This document shows positions 40,458 through 49,737 of a stretch of DNA of 64,000 nt, one piece after another (position 1 is the stretch's first letter; each line of letters begins with the position of its first letter). Origin of the DNA: JAGVSZ01 sp963747775 (GTDB lineage: Bacteria > Pseudomonadota > Gammaproteobacteria > Burkholderiales > SG8-39); assembly GCA_963747775.1 (NCBI GenBank), contig CAVVGT010000007.1:372001-436000 (forward strand), written 5' to 3'. Both the position numbers and the translations under genes were made by a program. The notes beneath the pieces are model-generated. The model was not told where the DNA came from, searched no databases, and worked only from the letters and a program-made list of their open reading frames with translations.

Positions 40458-42868
40458 ATGAACGAACAGCGGTTTCAATCGCTCTCGCACTGGGGCGCCT
40501 TCACCGCGGTCGTCGCCGGCGATCGGGTCGTGCGCTGCGAGCCGTTCGCGCGCGATCCGGCGCCCTCGCCGATGCTCGGCGCGATTCCCGGCGATGGTGC
40601 ATTCGGACCTGCGGGTGGCGCGGCCCGCCGTGCGCGAAGGCTGGCTCAAGGGCCGCATGCGGAGCGACCGCACGAAGCGCGGCCGCGAAGCGTTCGTCGA
40701 GGTCGGCTGGGACGAGGCGCTGCGGCTGGTCGCGGGCGAGCTCGCGCGCGTGCGCGCGGAGCACGGGCCGAGCGGCCTCTTCGGCGGCTCGTACGGCTGG
40801 GCGTCGGCGGGACGATTCCATCACGCGCGCACGCAGTTGCGGCGTTTCCTATTCGCCGGCGGCGGGTGCGTCGACCAGCTTGGGAACTACTCCTGGGGCG
40901 CGGCGCAGTTCCTGCTGCCGCACGTCATCGGCACGTTTGCGCCGGTGACCGGGCGGGTGACCGACTGGGCGAGCATCGTCGCCAACACGAAGCTTCTCGT
41001 CGCATTCGGCGGACTGGCGCTCAAGAACGGTCAAGTCGACCGCGGGCGGCGCGGGCGAGCACACGATGGCGAAGTGGCTCCGCGCGGCGAAGGACGCGGG
41101 CGTCGAGTTCGTGGTGGTGAGCCCGACGCGCACCGACGCCCCGGATTTCCTCGACGCGCAATGGATCGCGATCCGCCCGAACACCGACACTGCGCTGATG
41201 CTCGGCATCGCGCATACGCTCGTCGCCGAAGGCCTGCACGACGAGGCATTCCTCGCGCGCTACTGCACGGGCTTCGAGCGCCTGCGCGAATACGTGCTCG
41301 GCACAACCGACGGCGTCGCGAAGACGCCGGAGTGGGCTGCGTCGATCTGCGAAGTTCCCGCCGATGCGATCCGCGCGCTCGCGCGCCGGCTCGCCGCGAA
41401 TCGCAGCATGATCACCGTCGCGTGGTCGCTGCAGCGCGCGCAGCGCGGCGAGCAGCCCTACTGGATGGCGATCGCGCTGGCGGCGATGCTCGGACAGATC
41501 GGGCTTCCCGGCGGCGGGTTCGCGTTCGGCCACGGCTCGACCAACGGCGTCGGCAACCCGCGGCTCGACCTCCCTGCGCCGGAGCTGCCGATCAAGGTCG
41601 AACCCGGCGGCGCGCGCGATCCCGGTGGCGCGCGTCGCCGACATGCTGCTCCACCCGCGCGAGCCGTTCGAGTTCAACGGGCACACCGACTACTACCCGG
41701 ACGTGCACCTCGTCTACTGGGCGGGCGGCAACCCGTTCCATCACCACCAGGACCTCAACCGTTTCCGCCGCGCCTGGGCGAAGCCCGAGACGGTGATCGT
41801 GCACGAAAGCTGGTGGACCGCGACGGCGCGCCACGCGGACATCGTGCTGCCGGCGACGACGGTGCTCGAGCGCAACGACGTGGGCGGAAGCTCGCGCGAC
41901 CGCTACGTGTTCGCGATGCACCAGGCGATCAAGCCGGTCGCCGCGAGCCGCAACGATTTCGACATCTTCAACGAGCTCGCGGTGCGCCTCGGCGGCGAGG
42001 ACGCGTTCAACGAGGGTCGCAGCGAGATGCAGTGGCTGCGCTGGATCTGGGACGGCGTGCGCGAGGACGCCGGTGCACGCGCGGCATCGAGCTGCCCGAC
42101 TTCAACGTTTTCTGGGAGCGCGGCTACGTCGAGCTGCCGGCGCCCGCGAGGCCATTCGTGCTGTTCGAGTCGTTCCGCGCGGATCCCGGACGCCCATCCG
42201 CTCAAGACGCCCTCCGGCAAGATCGAACTCTATTCGGAGCGCATCGCGTCGTTCGGTTACGACGATTGCCCGCCGCATCCGGCCTGGCTTGCGCCCGATG
42301 AGTGGCTCGGCGCGCCGGCGCGCAGCGCTTTCCGCTGCATCTCGTGACGATCCAGCCGCCCGACCGCCTGCACGCGCAGATGGACCCCGGTCCGGTCGCG
42401 CAGGCAAACAAGGTCGCCGGGCGTGAGCCGATCCGCCTGAATCCGGCCGATGCGGCACGGCGCAAGATCAGGGCGGGCCAGCTCGTGCGCGTGTTCAACG
42501 ACGCGCGGCGCGTGTCTCGCCGGCGCGGTGATCGACGACCGCGTGCGCGATGGCGTCGCGGTGATGGCGACCGGCGCGTGGTACGCGCGCCGACGCGAAG
42601 GGCTCGAGCTCGCGGGCAATCCGAACGTGCTCTCGCTCGACGTCGGCACCTCGCGCCTCACGCAGGGATGCGCGGCGCTGTCGGTGCTGGTCGAGGTCGA
42701 GCGCTACGCAGGAAAGGCGGCCCTGCCGTCGAGGCGTCCCCGAGTTGCGCCCTCTGTGCCCGACCCGGCGGCACCTGCGCCTCCGAGAAAAATCCACGTC
42801 AAGCGCCAGGTTACGACCCGAAAGCGCCGTGCCCCGCGCGCAAGACAGCGCGCCGCAAGGCGCGGTAA
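40458..42868 (+). pseudogene. BisC/TorZ-type molybdopterin oxidoreductase, many frameshifts
   Basis: Pieces in successive frames together give one DMSO-reductase-family enzyme, close to biotin sulfoxide/TMAO reductases: SLSHWGAFTAVVAGDRVVRC, MVHSDLRVARPAVREGWL, GSYGWASAGRFHHARTQLRR (the Ser that ligates Mo is expected here), YWAGGNPFHHHQDLNR, HESWWTATARHADIVLPATT, LKTPSGKIELYSERIA, and VTIQPPDRLHAQMD. Breaks lie near 40595, 41045, 41612, 42070, 42192, 42320 and 42515, mostly readable as single extra bases. Residues continue across each break without loss and without stop substitutions. No signal peptide is seen. The 3-prime limit is approximate. Confidence 0.75.
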
Positions 42869-42955
42869 GCTCCGCGGGTCTTCCGCGACCATTCACTGCC
42901 GGACCCCGGACGCCGCCGCGCGTCCCCTCCTCTACCGCCCGGAAAGGAGTGCGTT

Positions 42956-44230
42956 ATGCGCGTCGCCGCGAAGCTTGCCGCCCCTCCCGGATCGGGATTC
43001 GGTCTGGCACCGCTACCGAGAAATCCGCGCGGACACGGAGCGGCTCGCCGCACCCCTCGCGACCGAGGATTACGTGGTGCAGAGCATGCCCGACACGAGC
43101 CCGGCGAAGTGGCACCTGGCGCACGTGTCGTGGTTCTTCGAGAACTTCGTCGTCGCGCCGTACGCGCCGCGGCTACGCGCCGTTCCACCCGCAGTTCGGC
43201 TTCCTCTTCAACTCGTACTACGAAACGGTCGGCACGTTCTTCCCGCGCCTGCAGCGCGGGCTGCTCTCGCGGCCGACGGTCGAAGAGGTCTACCGGTATC
43301 GCGCGCACGTCGACCGCGCGCATCGCCGCCGTGTTGGACTCCGTCGGCGACCAGCGCTGGGGCGAGGTCTCGCGACGCGTCGAACTCGGCCTGCATCACG
43401 AGCAGCAGCACCAGGAGCTGTTGCTCACCGATGTGAAGCACCTCTACGCGATCAACCCGCTGCAGACCTGCGTACCGACCCTCGCTCCCGGACTCCGCAG
43501 CGTCCGATCGCTCCGGCTCGCCTGGCTCGACTTCCCGCGGCGGCATTCGCGAAATCGGCTGGGCGGGCGGCGGCTTCGCCTTCGACAACGAGACGCCGCG
43601 GCACCGCGTGTTTCTCGAGCCGTTCCGCGCTCGCCGACCGGCTCGTCACCAACGGCGAGTTCATGGCGTTCATCGCCGACGGCGGCTATGCGCGCCCCGA
43701 GCTGTGGCTGTCCGACGGGTGGCGCGCGGTGCAAGGAACGCGGCTGGCAGGCGCCGTTGTACTGGGAGCGCAGCGACGGCGCGTGGCGGCACATGACGCT
43801 CGGCGGGCATGAAGGAAGTCGACGAGAACGAGCCGGTCTGCCACGTGAGCTACTACGAGGCCGACGCGTATGCGCGCTGGGCCGGCAAGCGGCTGCCGAC
43901 CGAGGCCGAGTGGGAGATCGCGGCGAGCGACGCGCCCCTCGCCGGCAACTTCCGCGAATCGGGGCGCCTCCATCCCGCGCCCGCGGCCGGCGGCGACGCA
44001 GCTCTTCGGCGACGTGTGGGAGTGGACCTCGAGCAGCTACTCGCCCTATCCGGGCTACCAGCCGCTCGCAGGCGCGCTCGGCGAGTACAACGGCAAGTTC
44101 ATGGCGAACCAGCTGGTGCTGCGCGGCGGCTCGTGCGTGACGCCGGCCGCGCACATGCGCTCGACCTACCGGAATTTCTTCTATCGGCCCCGACCGCTGG
44201 CAGTTCATGGGAATCCGCCTCGCCGAGTGA
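42956..44230 (+). pseudogene. egtB: EgtB-like iron(II) sulfoxide synthase, many frameshifts
   Basis: Successive frames assemble into an ergothioneine-biosynthesis EgtB-type protein of about 420 residues: DinB-like N-terminal part with SPAKWHLAHVSWFFENFVV, the iron-binding HHEQQHQELLLTD (H-x3-H-x-E), then the formylglycine-generating-enzyme-like domain with GGGFAFDNETPRHRVFLEPF, AYARWAGKRLPTEAEWE, LFGDVWEWTSSSY and, at the end, FMGIRLAE. Breaks near 42990, 43170, 43315, 43470-43520, 43545, 43625, 43732, 43808, 43995 and 44195 are nearly all single extra bases. GGAAAGGAG precedes the ATG. No egtD is adjacent. I read it as intact in nature. Confidence 0.78.
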
Positions 44231-44251
44231 GCGGCGGGCGCGCGGGGCCGC

Positions 44252-44614
44252 TCAGTTCCGATTCGGAAAGATCGGCGGCAGCGGCGCGAGCGTATCGCCC
44301 GGCGTAGGCGCGAGCACCGGCGCCGGATTGGTCTGATCGGGCCTCAGCGCCGGGTCGTTCTGAACCGCGCCGGGCGACAACACCGGCGCCGGATTCGTCT
44401 GGAAGGGCGTGAGTGCGGGATCGGTCTGCACCGCGCCGGGTCTCAGCACCGGCTGCGGGTTCGTCTGATCGGGCCGGAGCGCCGGGTCGTTCTGCACGGC
44501 ACCCGGCCGCAGGACGGGATCCGGCGTCACCTGCGCGCGGGCGTCGGGTGCACCGGCTCCGACAAGCGCACCACACAGTGCCGCGACTGCATACCGAAAC
44601 CGGTCGATTTTCAT
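44252..44614 (-). CDS. Exported proline-rich repeat protein
   Basis: A 120-residue protein with a signal peptide (YAVAALCGALVGAGAPDARAQ). The mature part is made of a 22-residue unit, roughly DPALRPDQTNPQPVLRPGAV plus Q-N/T, present about three times with partial units at each end; units differ at few positions (for example TPFQTNPAPVLSP). It ends in PLPPIFPNRN. Such low-complexity Pro/Asn/Asp repeats suggest an extended periplasmic or surface segment. Function unknown. Its ATG overlaps the stop of the upstream GST gene (ATGA), so it is co-translated with it. Confidence 0.75.
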   Translation of the reverse strand: MKIDRFRYAVAALCGALVGAGAPDARAQVTPDPVLRPGAVQNDPALRPDQTNPQPVLRPGAVQTDPALTPFQTNPAPVLSPGAVQNDPALRPDQTNPAPVLAPTPGDTLAPLPPIFPNRN

Positions 44615-45273
44615 TGGCTGGCGGGTTTATAGGTGTCCAGCTTAACGCGCTCGCGTTCTAAGGCTGCGGCCACCGGTCCGGCCTGCATCACGCGGTCAAT
44701 ATACGCCCGATAGCCGGGCAGCGACGCGGGATCGATCCCCGCGAAGCCGCCCCACCGTAGGAGCGCGAACGCATAGGCGTCGTGGAACGACAAACGGCCG
44801 CCGAACCAGTACGGCGAGGCATTTGCGATCCAGCCCTGAATGCGCTCGAGGCAGGGGCGATAGCGCTCGATCGCGCCGCGGCGCACCTCTTTGCGCGCCT
44901 CGTCGCTCTCGGCGTAGCGGTCGGGCATGAAGAGCTGATTGAACGTCGGGTGCGCAGTGTTGTTCATCCACGCGAGCTGCGACATCGCCTGCGCGCGCGC
45001 CCACGTCTCGGTCGGAAGGAGGCCCGCCTGCGGGAAGCGCCGGTCGAGGTAGTCGCAGATCGCCACGATCTGGGAGAGCGGCTTCCCGTCGATCACGAGC
45101 ACCGGCACCTGCCCGTTGGGATTCATCGCCAGGTATTCCGGGGTGCGGTTCTCGCCCTTGTGCAGCTTGACGAGCTTCGGCTCGAACGTCTCGCCGGTCG
45201 CCGCCTTGATCGCCTCCAGGGCGACGTGCGGCACGAACGAGCAGGCGCCGGGGGCGAAGTAGAGCTCGATCAT
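44611..45273 (-). CDS. Beta-class-like glutathione S-transferase
   Basis: A 220-residue cytosolic GST. The thioredoxin-fold N-terminus has IELYFAPGACSFVPHVALEA, where Cys11 is the beta-class catalytic cysteine, the cis-Pro in NGQVPVLVIDGKPL, and SQIVAICDYLDRRF for glutathione contacts. The all-helical C-terminal domain includes the N-capping box SFHDAYAFALLRW. Substrate unknown. It is followed by the repeat-protein gene and preceded, after 95 bases, by a second GST on the same strand. Confidence 0.9.
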   Translation of the reverse strand: MIELYFAPGACSFVPHVALEAIKAATGETFEPKLVKLHKGENRTPEYLAMNPNGQVPVLVIDGKPLSQIVAICDYLDRRFPQAGLLPTETWARAQAMSQLAWMNNTAHPTFNQLFMPDRYAESDEARKEVRRGAIERYRPCLERIQGWIANASPYWFGGRLSFHDAYAFALLRWGGFAGIDPASLPGYRAYIDRVMQAGPVAAALERERVKLDTYKPASQ

Positions 45274-45368
45274 TGGCCGGTCTCCTCTAGCGCGAGTCGT
45301 TTCAGGCCGCGCAGGGTACCGGCCCGCCGCGCGCGGCGCAAGCCGCACGCGGCGGTAACGCAGGGACG

Positions 45369-45977
45369 TTACTTGGCAAGACCTTCGGCGCGTAGTGCTT
45401 CCTGCACCTTGGGCCGTCCCGCGACACGCGCCTGGTAGGCCCGCAGCGCCGGCCACCGGGCGAGGTCGATGCCGGTCCATTGGCACCAGTTGAGCAGCGT
45501 GAAGAGGTACGCGTCGGCGACCGTGAACCGCTCGCCCATCAAGTAGGGGTTTGGCCCGAGCCGCTCGGCAATCAGGTCGAAGCGGCGCACGATGTTCTCG
45601 CGCGCGGCCTGCTTCCAGCCCTCCGCCGCCGCCGGGTTGAAGAGGGGCGAGAACGACTTGTGGAGCTCGGAGGTGAGGAAGTTCAGCCACTCCTGGAGCC
45701 GGTAGCGCTCGAGGGTGCCGTTCGCGGGCGCGAGTCCCGCGTCGGGCTGTCGGTCGGCGAGGTACTGCACGATCGCCGGGCCCTCGGTGAGCAGCGTGCC
45801 GTCGTCGAGCGCGAGCGCCGGCACGTAGCCCTTGGCGTTGATCCGGGCGTAGTCGCCGCCGTCTTCGAGCTTGCGCGCCTTGAGATCGACTTTCACCAAG
45901 TCCACCGGGATTCCGGCTTCCCGCGCCACGATGTGCGGCGAAAGCGAGCAGGCGCCGGGCGAGTAGTAGAGCTTCAT
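45369..45977 (-). CDS. Beta-class glutathione S-transferase
   Basis: A 202-residue GST very like proteobacterial GstA: KLYYSPGACSLSPHIVAREA with Cys10, YVPALALDDGTLLTEGPAIVQYL split over two motifs, and FTVADAYLFTLLNWCQW in the C-terminal domain. It conjugates or reduces electrophiles with glutathione in the cytoplasm. The ATG at 45977 follows GGGGAGGA. It is 13 bases after the DoxX gene and divergent from a LysR gene, which probably controls the pair. Confidence 0.93.
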   Translation of the reverse strand: MKLYYSPGACSLSPHIVAREAGIPVDLVKVDLKARKLEDGGDYARINAKGYVPALALDDGTLLTEGPAIVQYLADRQPDAGLAPANGTLERYRLQEWLNFLTSELHKSFSPLFNPAAAEGWKQAARENIVRRFDLIAERLGPNPYLMGERFTVADAYLFTLLNWCQWTGIDLARWPALRAYQARVAGRPKVQEALRAEGLAK

Positions 45978-45990
45978 GGCATTCCTCCCC

Positions 45991-46413
45991 TTATGCGGTA
46001 CGCAGTTGAGGCGCGCGGCCAAGGATGGTCGCGAGCGCGAACTTGCCGTCGCCGAGCAGCGCCTGCGCGACCGCGACGACCGTGAGGAACGCGGGGTATT
46101 CCCAGCCGCCGCCCTTCGCGGTGAAGACCCAGCCGTTACCGGCGTGCGCCCAAAGCGATCCGATCAGAATCGGCACCAGAGCGGCCGCGACCCACCGTGT
46201 ACCGATGCCGGCGAGGATCAGCGCACCGCCGATCAGCTCGGCCCAGAACACCACATAGGCGAGCGGTCCCGGAAGGCCGAGGGACTGGAAGAACTGGACG
46301 GTGCCGGGCAGCGTGAATGCGGCGTACTTGAGCAGCGCGTGGGCAATGAACATCAGCCCAAGCGCCGCGCGCAGCACGAAGGCTGCGTAGGGGGCGGTGC
46401 GAACGTCGATCAT
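45991..46413 (-). CDS. DoxX-family membrane protein
   Basis: A 140-residue protein with four hydrophobic segments (AAFVLRAALGLMFIAHALLKY, LAYVVFWAELIGGALILAG, WVAAALVPILIGSLWAHAG, FLTVVAVAQALLGDG). DoxX-like proteins take part in redox or oxidative-stress systems but their reaction is mostly unknown. The ATG at 46413 follows GGAGC. It is the first gene of the DoxX-GST unit facing the LysR regulator. Confidence 0.87.
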   Translation of the reverse strand: MIDVRTAPYAAFVLRAALGLMFIAHALLKYAAFTLPGTVQFFQSLGLPGPLAYVVFWAELIGGALILAGIGTRWVAAALVPILIGSLWAHAGNGWVFTAKGGGWEYPAFLTVVAVAQALLGDGKFALATILGRAPQLRTA

Positions 46414-46483
46414 GGTGAGTGCTCCGGGTTGTGAGTTGAGACGGAGCGCAGTGTGCCGGTTGCTCATGACGGGATAAAGAGTC

Positions 46484-46517
46484 TATCCTGCAATTTATTG
46501 TCCTCAATTTCGGGATA
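46484..46517. promoter_or_regulatory. Imperfect palindrome upstream of the LysR gene
   Basis: TATCCTGCAATT (46484-46495) and AATTTCGGGATA (46506-46517) are inverted repeats matching at 10 of 12 positions, separated by ten bases. It ends six bases before the LysR ATG. LysR proteins bind such interrupted repeats and usually repress their own gene, so this is the likely operator for both directions. Confidence 0.55.
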
Positions 46518-46523
46518 GTTTCG

Positions 46524-47438
46524 ATGGACCGCTTCACCGCCATGCAAGTCTTCGCCCGGGTTGTCGAGGACGGCAGCTTTGCCAAAGCTGCCGCCCGGTT
46601 GGGTATTTCGACCTCCGCCTGCTCTCGGCATGTCGCCGAATTGGAGGCGCATCTGGATGTGCGCCTGCTCAACCGCACGACTCGGCGGCTGAGCCTCACC
46701 GAGAGCGGGCAGGCGTTCTACGAGCGATGTGTGCTGGTACTCACAGACCTTGAAGAGGCGGAGCAGGCTGCCGCGATGAGCACCGCGCGCCCGCGTGGGA
46801 CGCTAAAGCTGTCATGCGGGATCAGCTTCGGCGTACGCCACGTCGCGCGGCTCGTGGGCGCGTTCGCCGCACGCCATCCCGAGGTGCGGTTCGACGTGCA
46901 ACTCTCCGACCGCTTCGTCGATCTCGTCGAGGAGGGCTTCGACCTTGCGATTCGCATCGGCGAATCGCCGACCCAGAATCTGATCGCGCGGAAGCTAGGT
47001 GAGACCCGGCTGGTGCCTTGCGCCGCGCCGGTGTATCTGCGCGAGCGTGGCGCGCCGGAGTCCCCGGCGGACCTTGCGCAGCATGCGTGCCTGACCTACG
47101 AGTATCTGCCGCAGCGCGGTACCTGGCGCTTCCAGGACCGGGCAGGCGGCGAGCACACGGTCCGCGTCGCCGGTCCGGTGCACGCGAACAACGGCGACAT
47201 GCTCGCCGCCGCTGCGGTCGAAGGAATCGGCATCGCGATGGAGCCGGACTTCATCGTCGACGCGGATGTGGCAGCTGGCCGCCTGGTACGAGTCCTCGCC
47301 GACTATGTGCCCGCGCCGACGAGCGTGTACGCCGTGTATCCGAGCCGGCGCCACCTCTCGGCCAAGGTGCGCGCGTTCGTAGACTTCCTCGCCGAGCGCT
47401 TTGCCGCGGTCGGCGGCGTGACGGCGACCCGGCCCTGA
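46524..47438 (+). CDS. LysR-family transcriptional regulator
   Basis: A 304-residue LTTR. The winged helix at 1-60 reads MDRFTAMQVFARVVEDGSFA and STSACSRHVAELEAHLDVRLL; the effector domain follows (GTLKLSCGISFGVRHVARL, VDLVEEGFDLAIRIGE, GIGIAMEPDFIVDADVAAGRL). It belongs to the branch that controls divergent redox or GST/DoxX genes, often sensing quinones or electrophiles (family knowledge). It is divergent from DoxX-GST with an operator-like palindrome between them. Confidence 0.93.
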   Translation: MDRFTAMQVFARVVEDGSFAKAAARLGISTSACSRHVAELEAHLDVRLLNRTTRRLSLTESGQAFYERCVLVLTDLEEAEQAAAMSTARPRGTLKLSCGISFGVRHVARLVGAFAARHPEVRFDVQLSDRFVDLVEEGFDLAIRIGESPTQNLIARKLGETRLVPCAAPVYLRERGAPESPADLAQHACLTYEYLPQRGTWRFQDRAGGEHTVRVAGPVHANNGDMLAAAAVEGIGIAMEPDFIVDADVAAGRLVRVLADYVPAPTSVYAVYPSRRHLSAKVRAFVDFLAERFAAVGGVTATRP

Positions 47439-47514
47439 TCGCGGCCCTGCGCAAGACCTCGCTCCGGCGCGCGTGCGCCGGCTTCGCGAACCCGGTCGGG
47501 CCGAAGACCCTGCC

Positions 47515-49047
47515 TCAGCGCACCGTGAGTCGGGTGCGCAGCACGAGCTTGTCGAAGTCGGTGACGCGCACGTGAATGGCGATCGACCAGTCGCCGGGAA
47601 ATGCGAGCTCGGAGCCTTCGAGCCGGTACTGTCCCGGCGCCGAACGTCGCGCCTGACGGACGATCGGTTCCACGCCCGCCGCCGCGTTCTCGAATTCCAG
47701 GACGACTTCCGCCGGGTCGAACGCCGCGCCGCCGGCGGCGCGGAACGAGACCGTAACCACGTTCGCGCCAGCGCGCGCGGGCGTGACTTCGAGCCGCGCC
47801 GAGTAGTCGCCTTGCGCGAGCTCGACGAGCGCCGCCCGCGGGGGCGGCGTTTGCGAGAGGATCGCCGCAGCGGCGACGGCGCCGACCATCAGGACGATCT
47901 CTGCGCCTATCGTGCGTCGCAGCCTGCCGGCGGCCTGCGCATCGCCCCGCTCTAGCGCGGGCAGCAGCCGCAGGCGGTTCCATGCGGCAACGGCAAGCAA
48001 TCCCGCAAGCAGCGCCGACTTGACGACGATCCAGCGTCCGTAATCGCTCGCGACGAGGTCGGCGATCGACTCCAGCTGCATCGCGGCAAACGCGACGCCC
48101 GCGGTCATCAGCGCGAGCACCGCGACCACACCGAGGTCGGAGAAGCGGGACAGCGCGGTCGCCGGTGCCGTACCGCTTTCCCGGCGAAGGCAGGCGAGCA
48201 GCCCGACCAGCGATCCCGCCCAGAACGTGGCGCCGAGCACGTGCGAGAGAACGAGCGTCGCCGCGACCGCACGCGGCTCGGTCGCCGCGGAGTGGCCCGT
48301 CAGCGCAAAGCTTGCGATCGACAGCGCTGCGCCGGCGGCAAGCAGGGCGTTGGTCGTCCGGCTCGCCGAGCAGAGCGCGCCGATCGCGATCGCTGCAGCG
48401 CCCGCGCTCGCGGCGATCGCGGCAATCCCGCGCGTCGTCGCGAACCCCACGCGCCAGGACGCGCCGTCCCCGACGCTCGCGTCGAGCAGCACCGCGCCAT
48501 GGAGGCCCACGCCCGCGATCGCGCTTGCGCCGGCGATCGCCGCAGCAACAACCGACACGTAGCGCTGGCCCGGGAACGTCCGGACGAGCAGCGCGAAAAA
48601 CGCGCCGCCGGCCGCGATCAACAGTGCCAGATCCTGGACGACGCGAAGCGCGCCGCGCAACGAAGCGGATGCGCCGATCCCGTCGACGCCTTGCGGCACG
48701 GTAACGCGCTCCGCGCTGCCGATCGAAAACGCGAGCGCGCCGCCGACCGGGTGCGCGTCGAACGAGGTCACGCGGAAGCTCACCAGGTAAGAGCCGTGGG
48801 GCAGCCCTGCAGGCAGCGCGGCGCGCACCGTTTCGCCTTCGGCCGCCGCGGAAAGGGACGTGCCGGTCCCGGCGCGATCGAGCAGGCGGATCGCGATCGG
48901 CGTCACCGTCTCGTTGAACCGCAGCGCGATCGATGGCGGCGCCTGATCGAGCACGGCGCCGTCGGCGGGGTCGGATGCAACCAGCGCCGCGTGCGCAAAG
49001 GTCTCGCCCGCAGCCAGGGCGGCAGCAAGCGCGACGATCCGGATCAC
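47515..49047 (-). CDS. Copper resistance protein, CopC-CopD fusion
   Basis: A 510-residue protein. After a signal peptide the mature part begins HAALVASDPADGAVLDQAP, the CopC start whose N-terminal His binds Cu(II), and the CopC fold ends near residue 115 (SFDAHPVGGALAFSIG). Then eight or so membrane helices form the CopD domain (about 135-400), with a C-terminal periplasmic beta domain. Fused CopC-CopD proteins move or buffer copper across the inner membrane. The GTG start at 49047 overlaps the YcnI stop (GTGA). It ends the copper locus. Confidence 0.92.
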   Translation of the reverse strand: MIRIVALAAALAAGETFAHAALVASDPADGAVLDQAPPSIALRFNETVTPIAIRLLDRAGTGTSLSAAAEGETVRAALPAGLPHGSYLVSFRVTSFDAHPVGGALAFSIGSAERVTVPQGVDGIGASASLRGALRVVQDLALLIAAGGAFFALLVRTFPGQRYVSVVAAAIAGASAIAGVGLHGAVLLDASVGDGASWRVGFATTRGIAAIAASAGAAAIAIGALCSASRTTNALLAAGAALSIASFALTGHSAATEPRAVAATLVLSHVLGATFWAGSLVGLLACLRRESGTAPATALSRFSDLGVVAVLALMTAGVAFAAMQLESIADLVASDYGRWIVVKSALLAGLLAVAAWNRLRLLPALERGDAQAAGRLRRTIGAEIVLMVGAVAAAAILSQTPPPRAALVELAQGDYSARLEVTPARAGANVVTVSFRAAGGAAFDPAEVVLEFENAAAGVEPIVRQARRSAPGQYRLEGSELAFPGDWSIAIHVRVTDFDKLVLRTRLTVR

Positions 49048-49568
49048 TGCTTGGGCGTGAGCCGCAGCGCCGGCGCAGGTTCGCGCAGGTCGCGCGCGGT
49101 GTTGCCGGGCTCCGGGACCTCGATCCACCGGTGCACCCCCTGCTCGCATTCCTGTACCACCGGGAAGAAGAGCATCGCGCCGGGCCGGTCCGGCAGCCGC
49201 ATCATCACGGCGAACTCGTCGAAGTGCTCGTCGAGCAGGCGCCCGCCCGACCAGATGACCTCGCCGACCGTCTCGGTGATCCTGCCGCCGTGGCCGTCCT
49301 CGACGGGCTGCGCGAGCTTCACACGCAGTGCCTCGACCTGCCAGCCGGGCTTCGGCTGCGGCTTCACCGAGAGGGTGCCTTCGGGAAGCCGCACCCTCAC
49401 CCTCACGGTGGGGGATCCCTTGCACCCGTGTCCGACGCGCAGCTGTGCCTTGAAGTAGCTGTGGGCAGGGGCCTCGCGCTGGTCGAGCGTGACGTGTGCC
49501 GCGGCAGGCAGCACTGAGGCCGCGATCGCGACCGTGAGAGCGACAAAACGGAACTGCGTAGTGGTCAT
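49044..49568 (-). CDS. YcnI-family (DUF1775) copper-binding protein
   Basis: A 174-residue exported protein. The signal peptide ends ...PAAA and the mature protein starts HVTLDQREAPAHSYFKAQLR followed by VGHGCKGSPTVRVRVRLP, the DUF1775 signature. The N-terminal His with a conserved Glu and Trp forms a mononuclear copper site in YcnI. It usually stands with CopC/CopD, as here. Unlike many members it has no C-terminal membrane helix. Start ATG at 49568. Confidence 0.92.
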   Translation of the reverse strand: MTTTQFRFVALTVAIAASVLPAAAHVTLDQREAPAHSYFKAQLRVGHGCKGSPTVRVRVRLPEGTLSVKPQPKPGWQVEALRVKLAQPVEDGHGGRITETVGEVIWSGGRLLDEHFDEFAVMMRLPDRPGAMLFFPVVQECEQGVHRWIEVPEPGNTARDLREPAPALRLTPKQ

Positions 49569-49605
49569 GACGAAGCCCTTTCTGACGGGGTAGAGCACGA
49601 GCGCG

Positions 49606-49737
49606 CTACATCCGCCACTCGAGCCCGGCATGGATCGCGCGGCCGACGCCGGGGAAGAACTTCGGCTGAGGGACGCTACCGGTGCTGCCGAACGCTTGCT
49701 GCGCCCTGTTACGGCGCGACGCGAACCTGCTGGGAGG
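49606..49737 (-). pseudogene. C-terminal remnant of a TonB-dependent receptor
   Basis: Reading the minus strand to a TAG at 49608-49606 gives ...QPKFFPGVGRAIHAGLEWRM-stop. A final beta strand ending in Arg-Met or Arg-Phe after GR-x-x-x-AGLEW is typical of TonB-dependent outer-membrane receptors. Only about 30-40 codons remain and there is no start; the reading frame upstream runs into the TGA of the DUF2946 gene. Related copper loci have a TonB-dependent copper receptor gene between DUF2946 and ycnI, so this is probably the scar of a deletion. The upstream limit of the remnant is uncertain. Confidence 0.5.

Noticed and set aside
40458..44230. Genuine pseudogenes or programmed frameshifting in the BisC-like and EgtB-like genes
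   Set aside because: Breaks are too many, nearly all readable as the same direction, without stop or missense decay, and without one common slippery motif; sequencing error is simpler.
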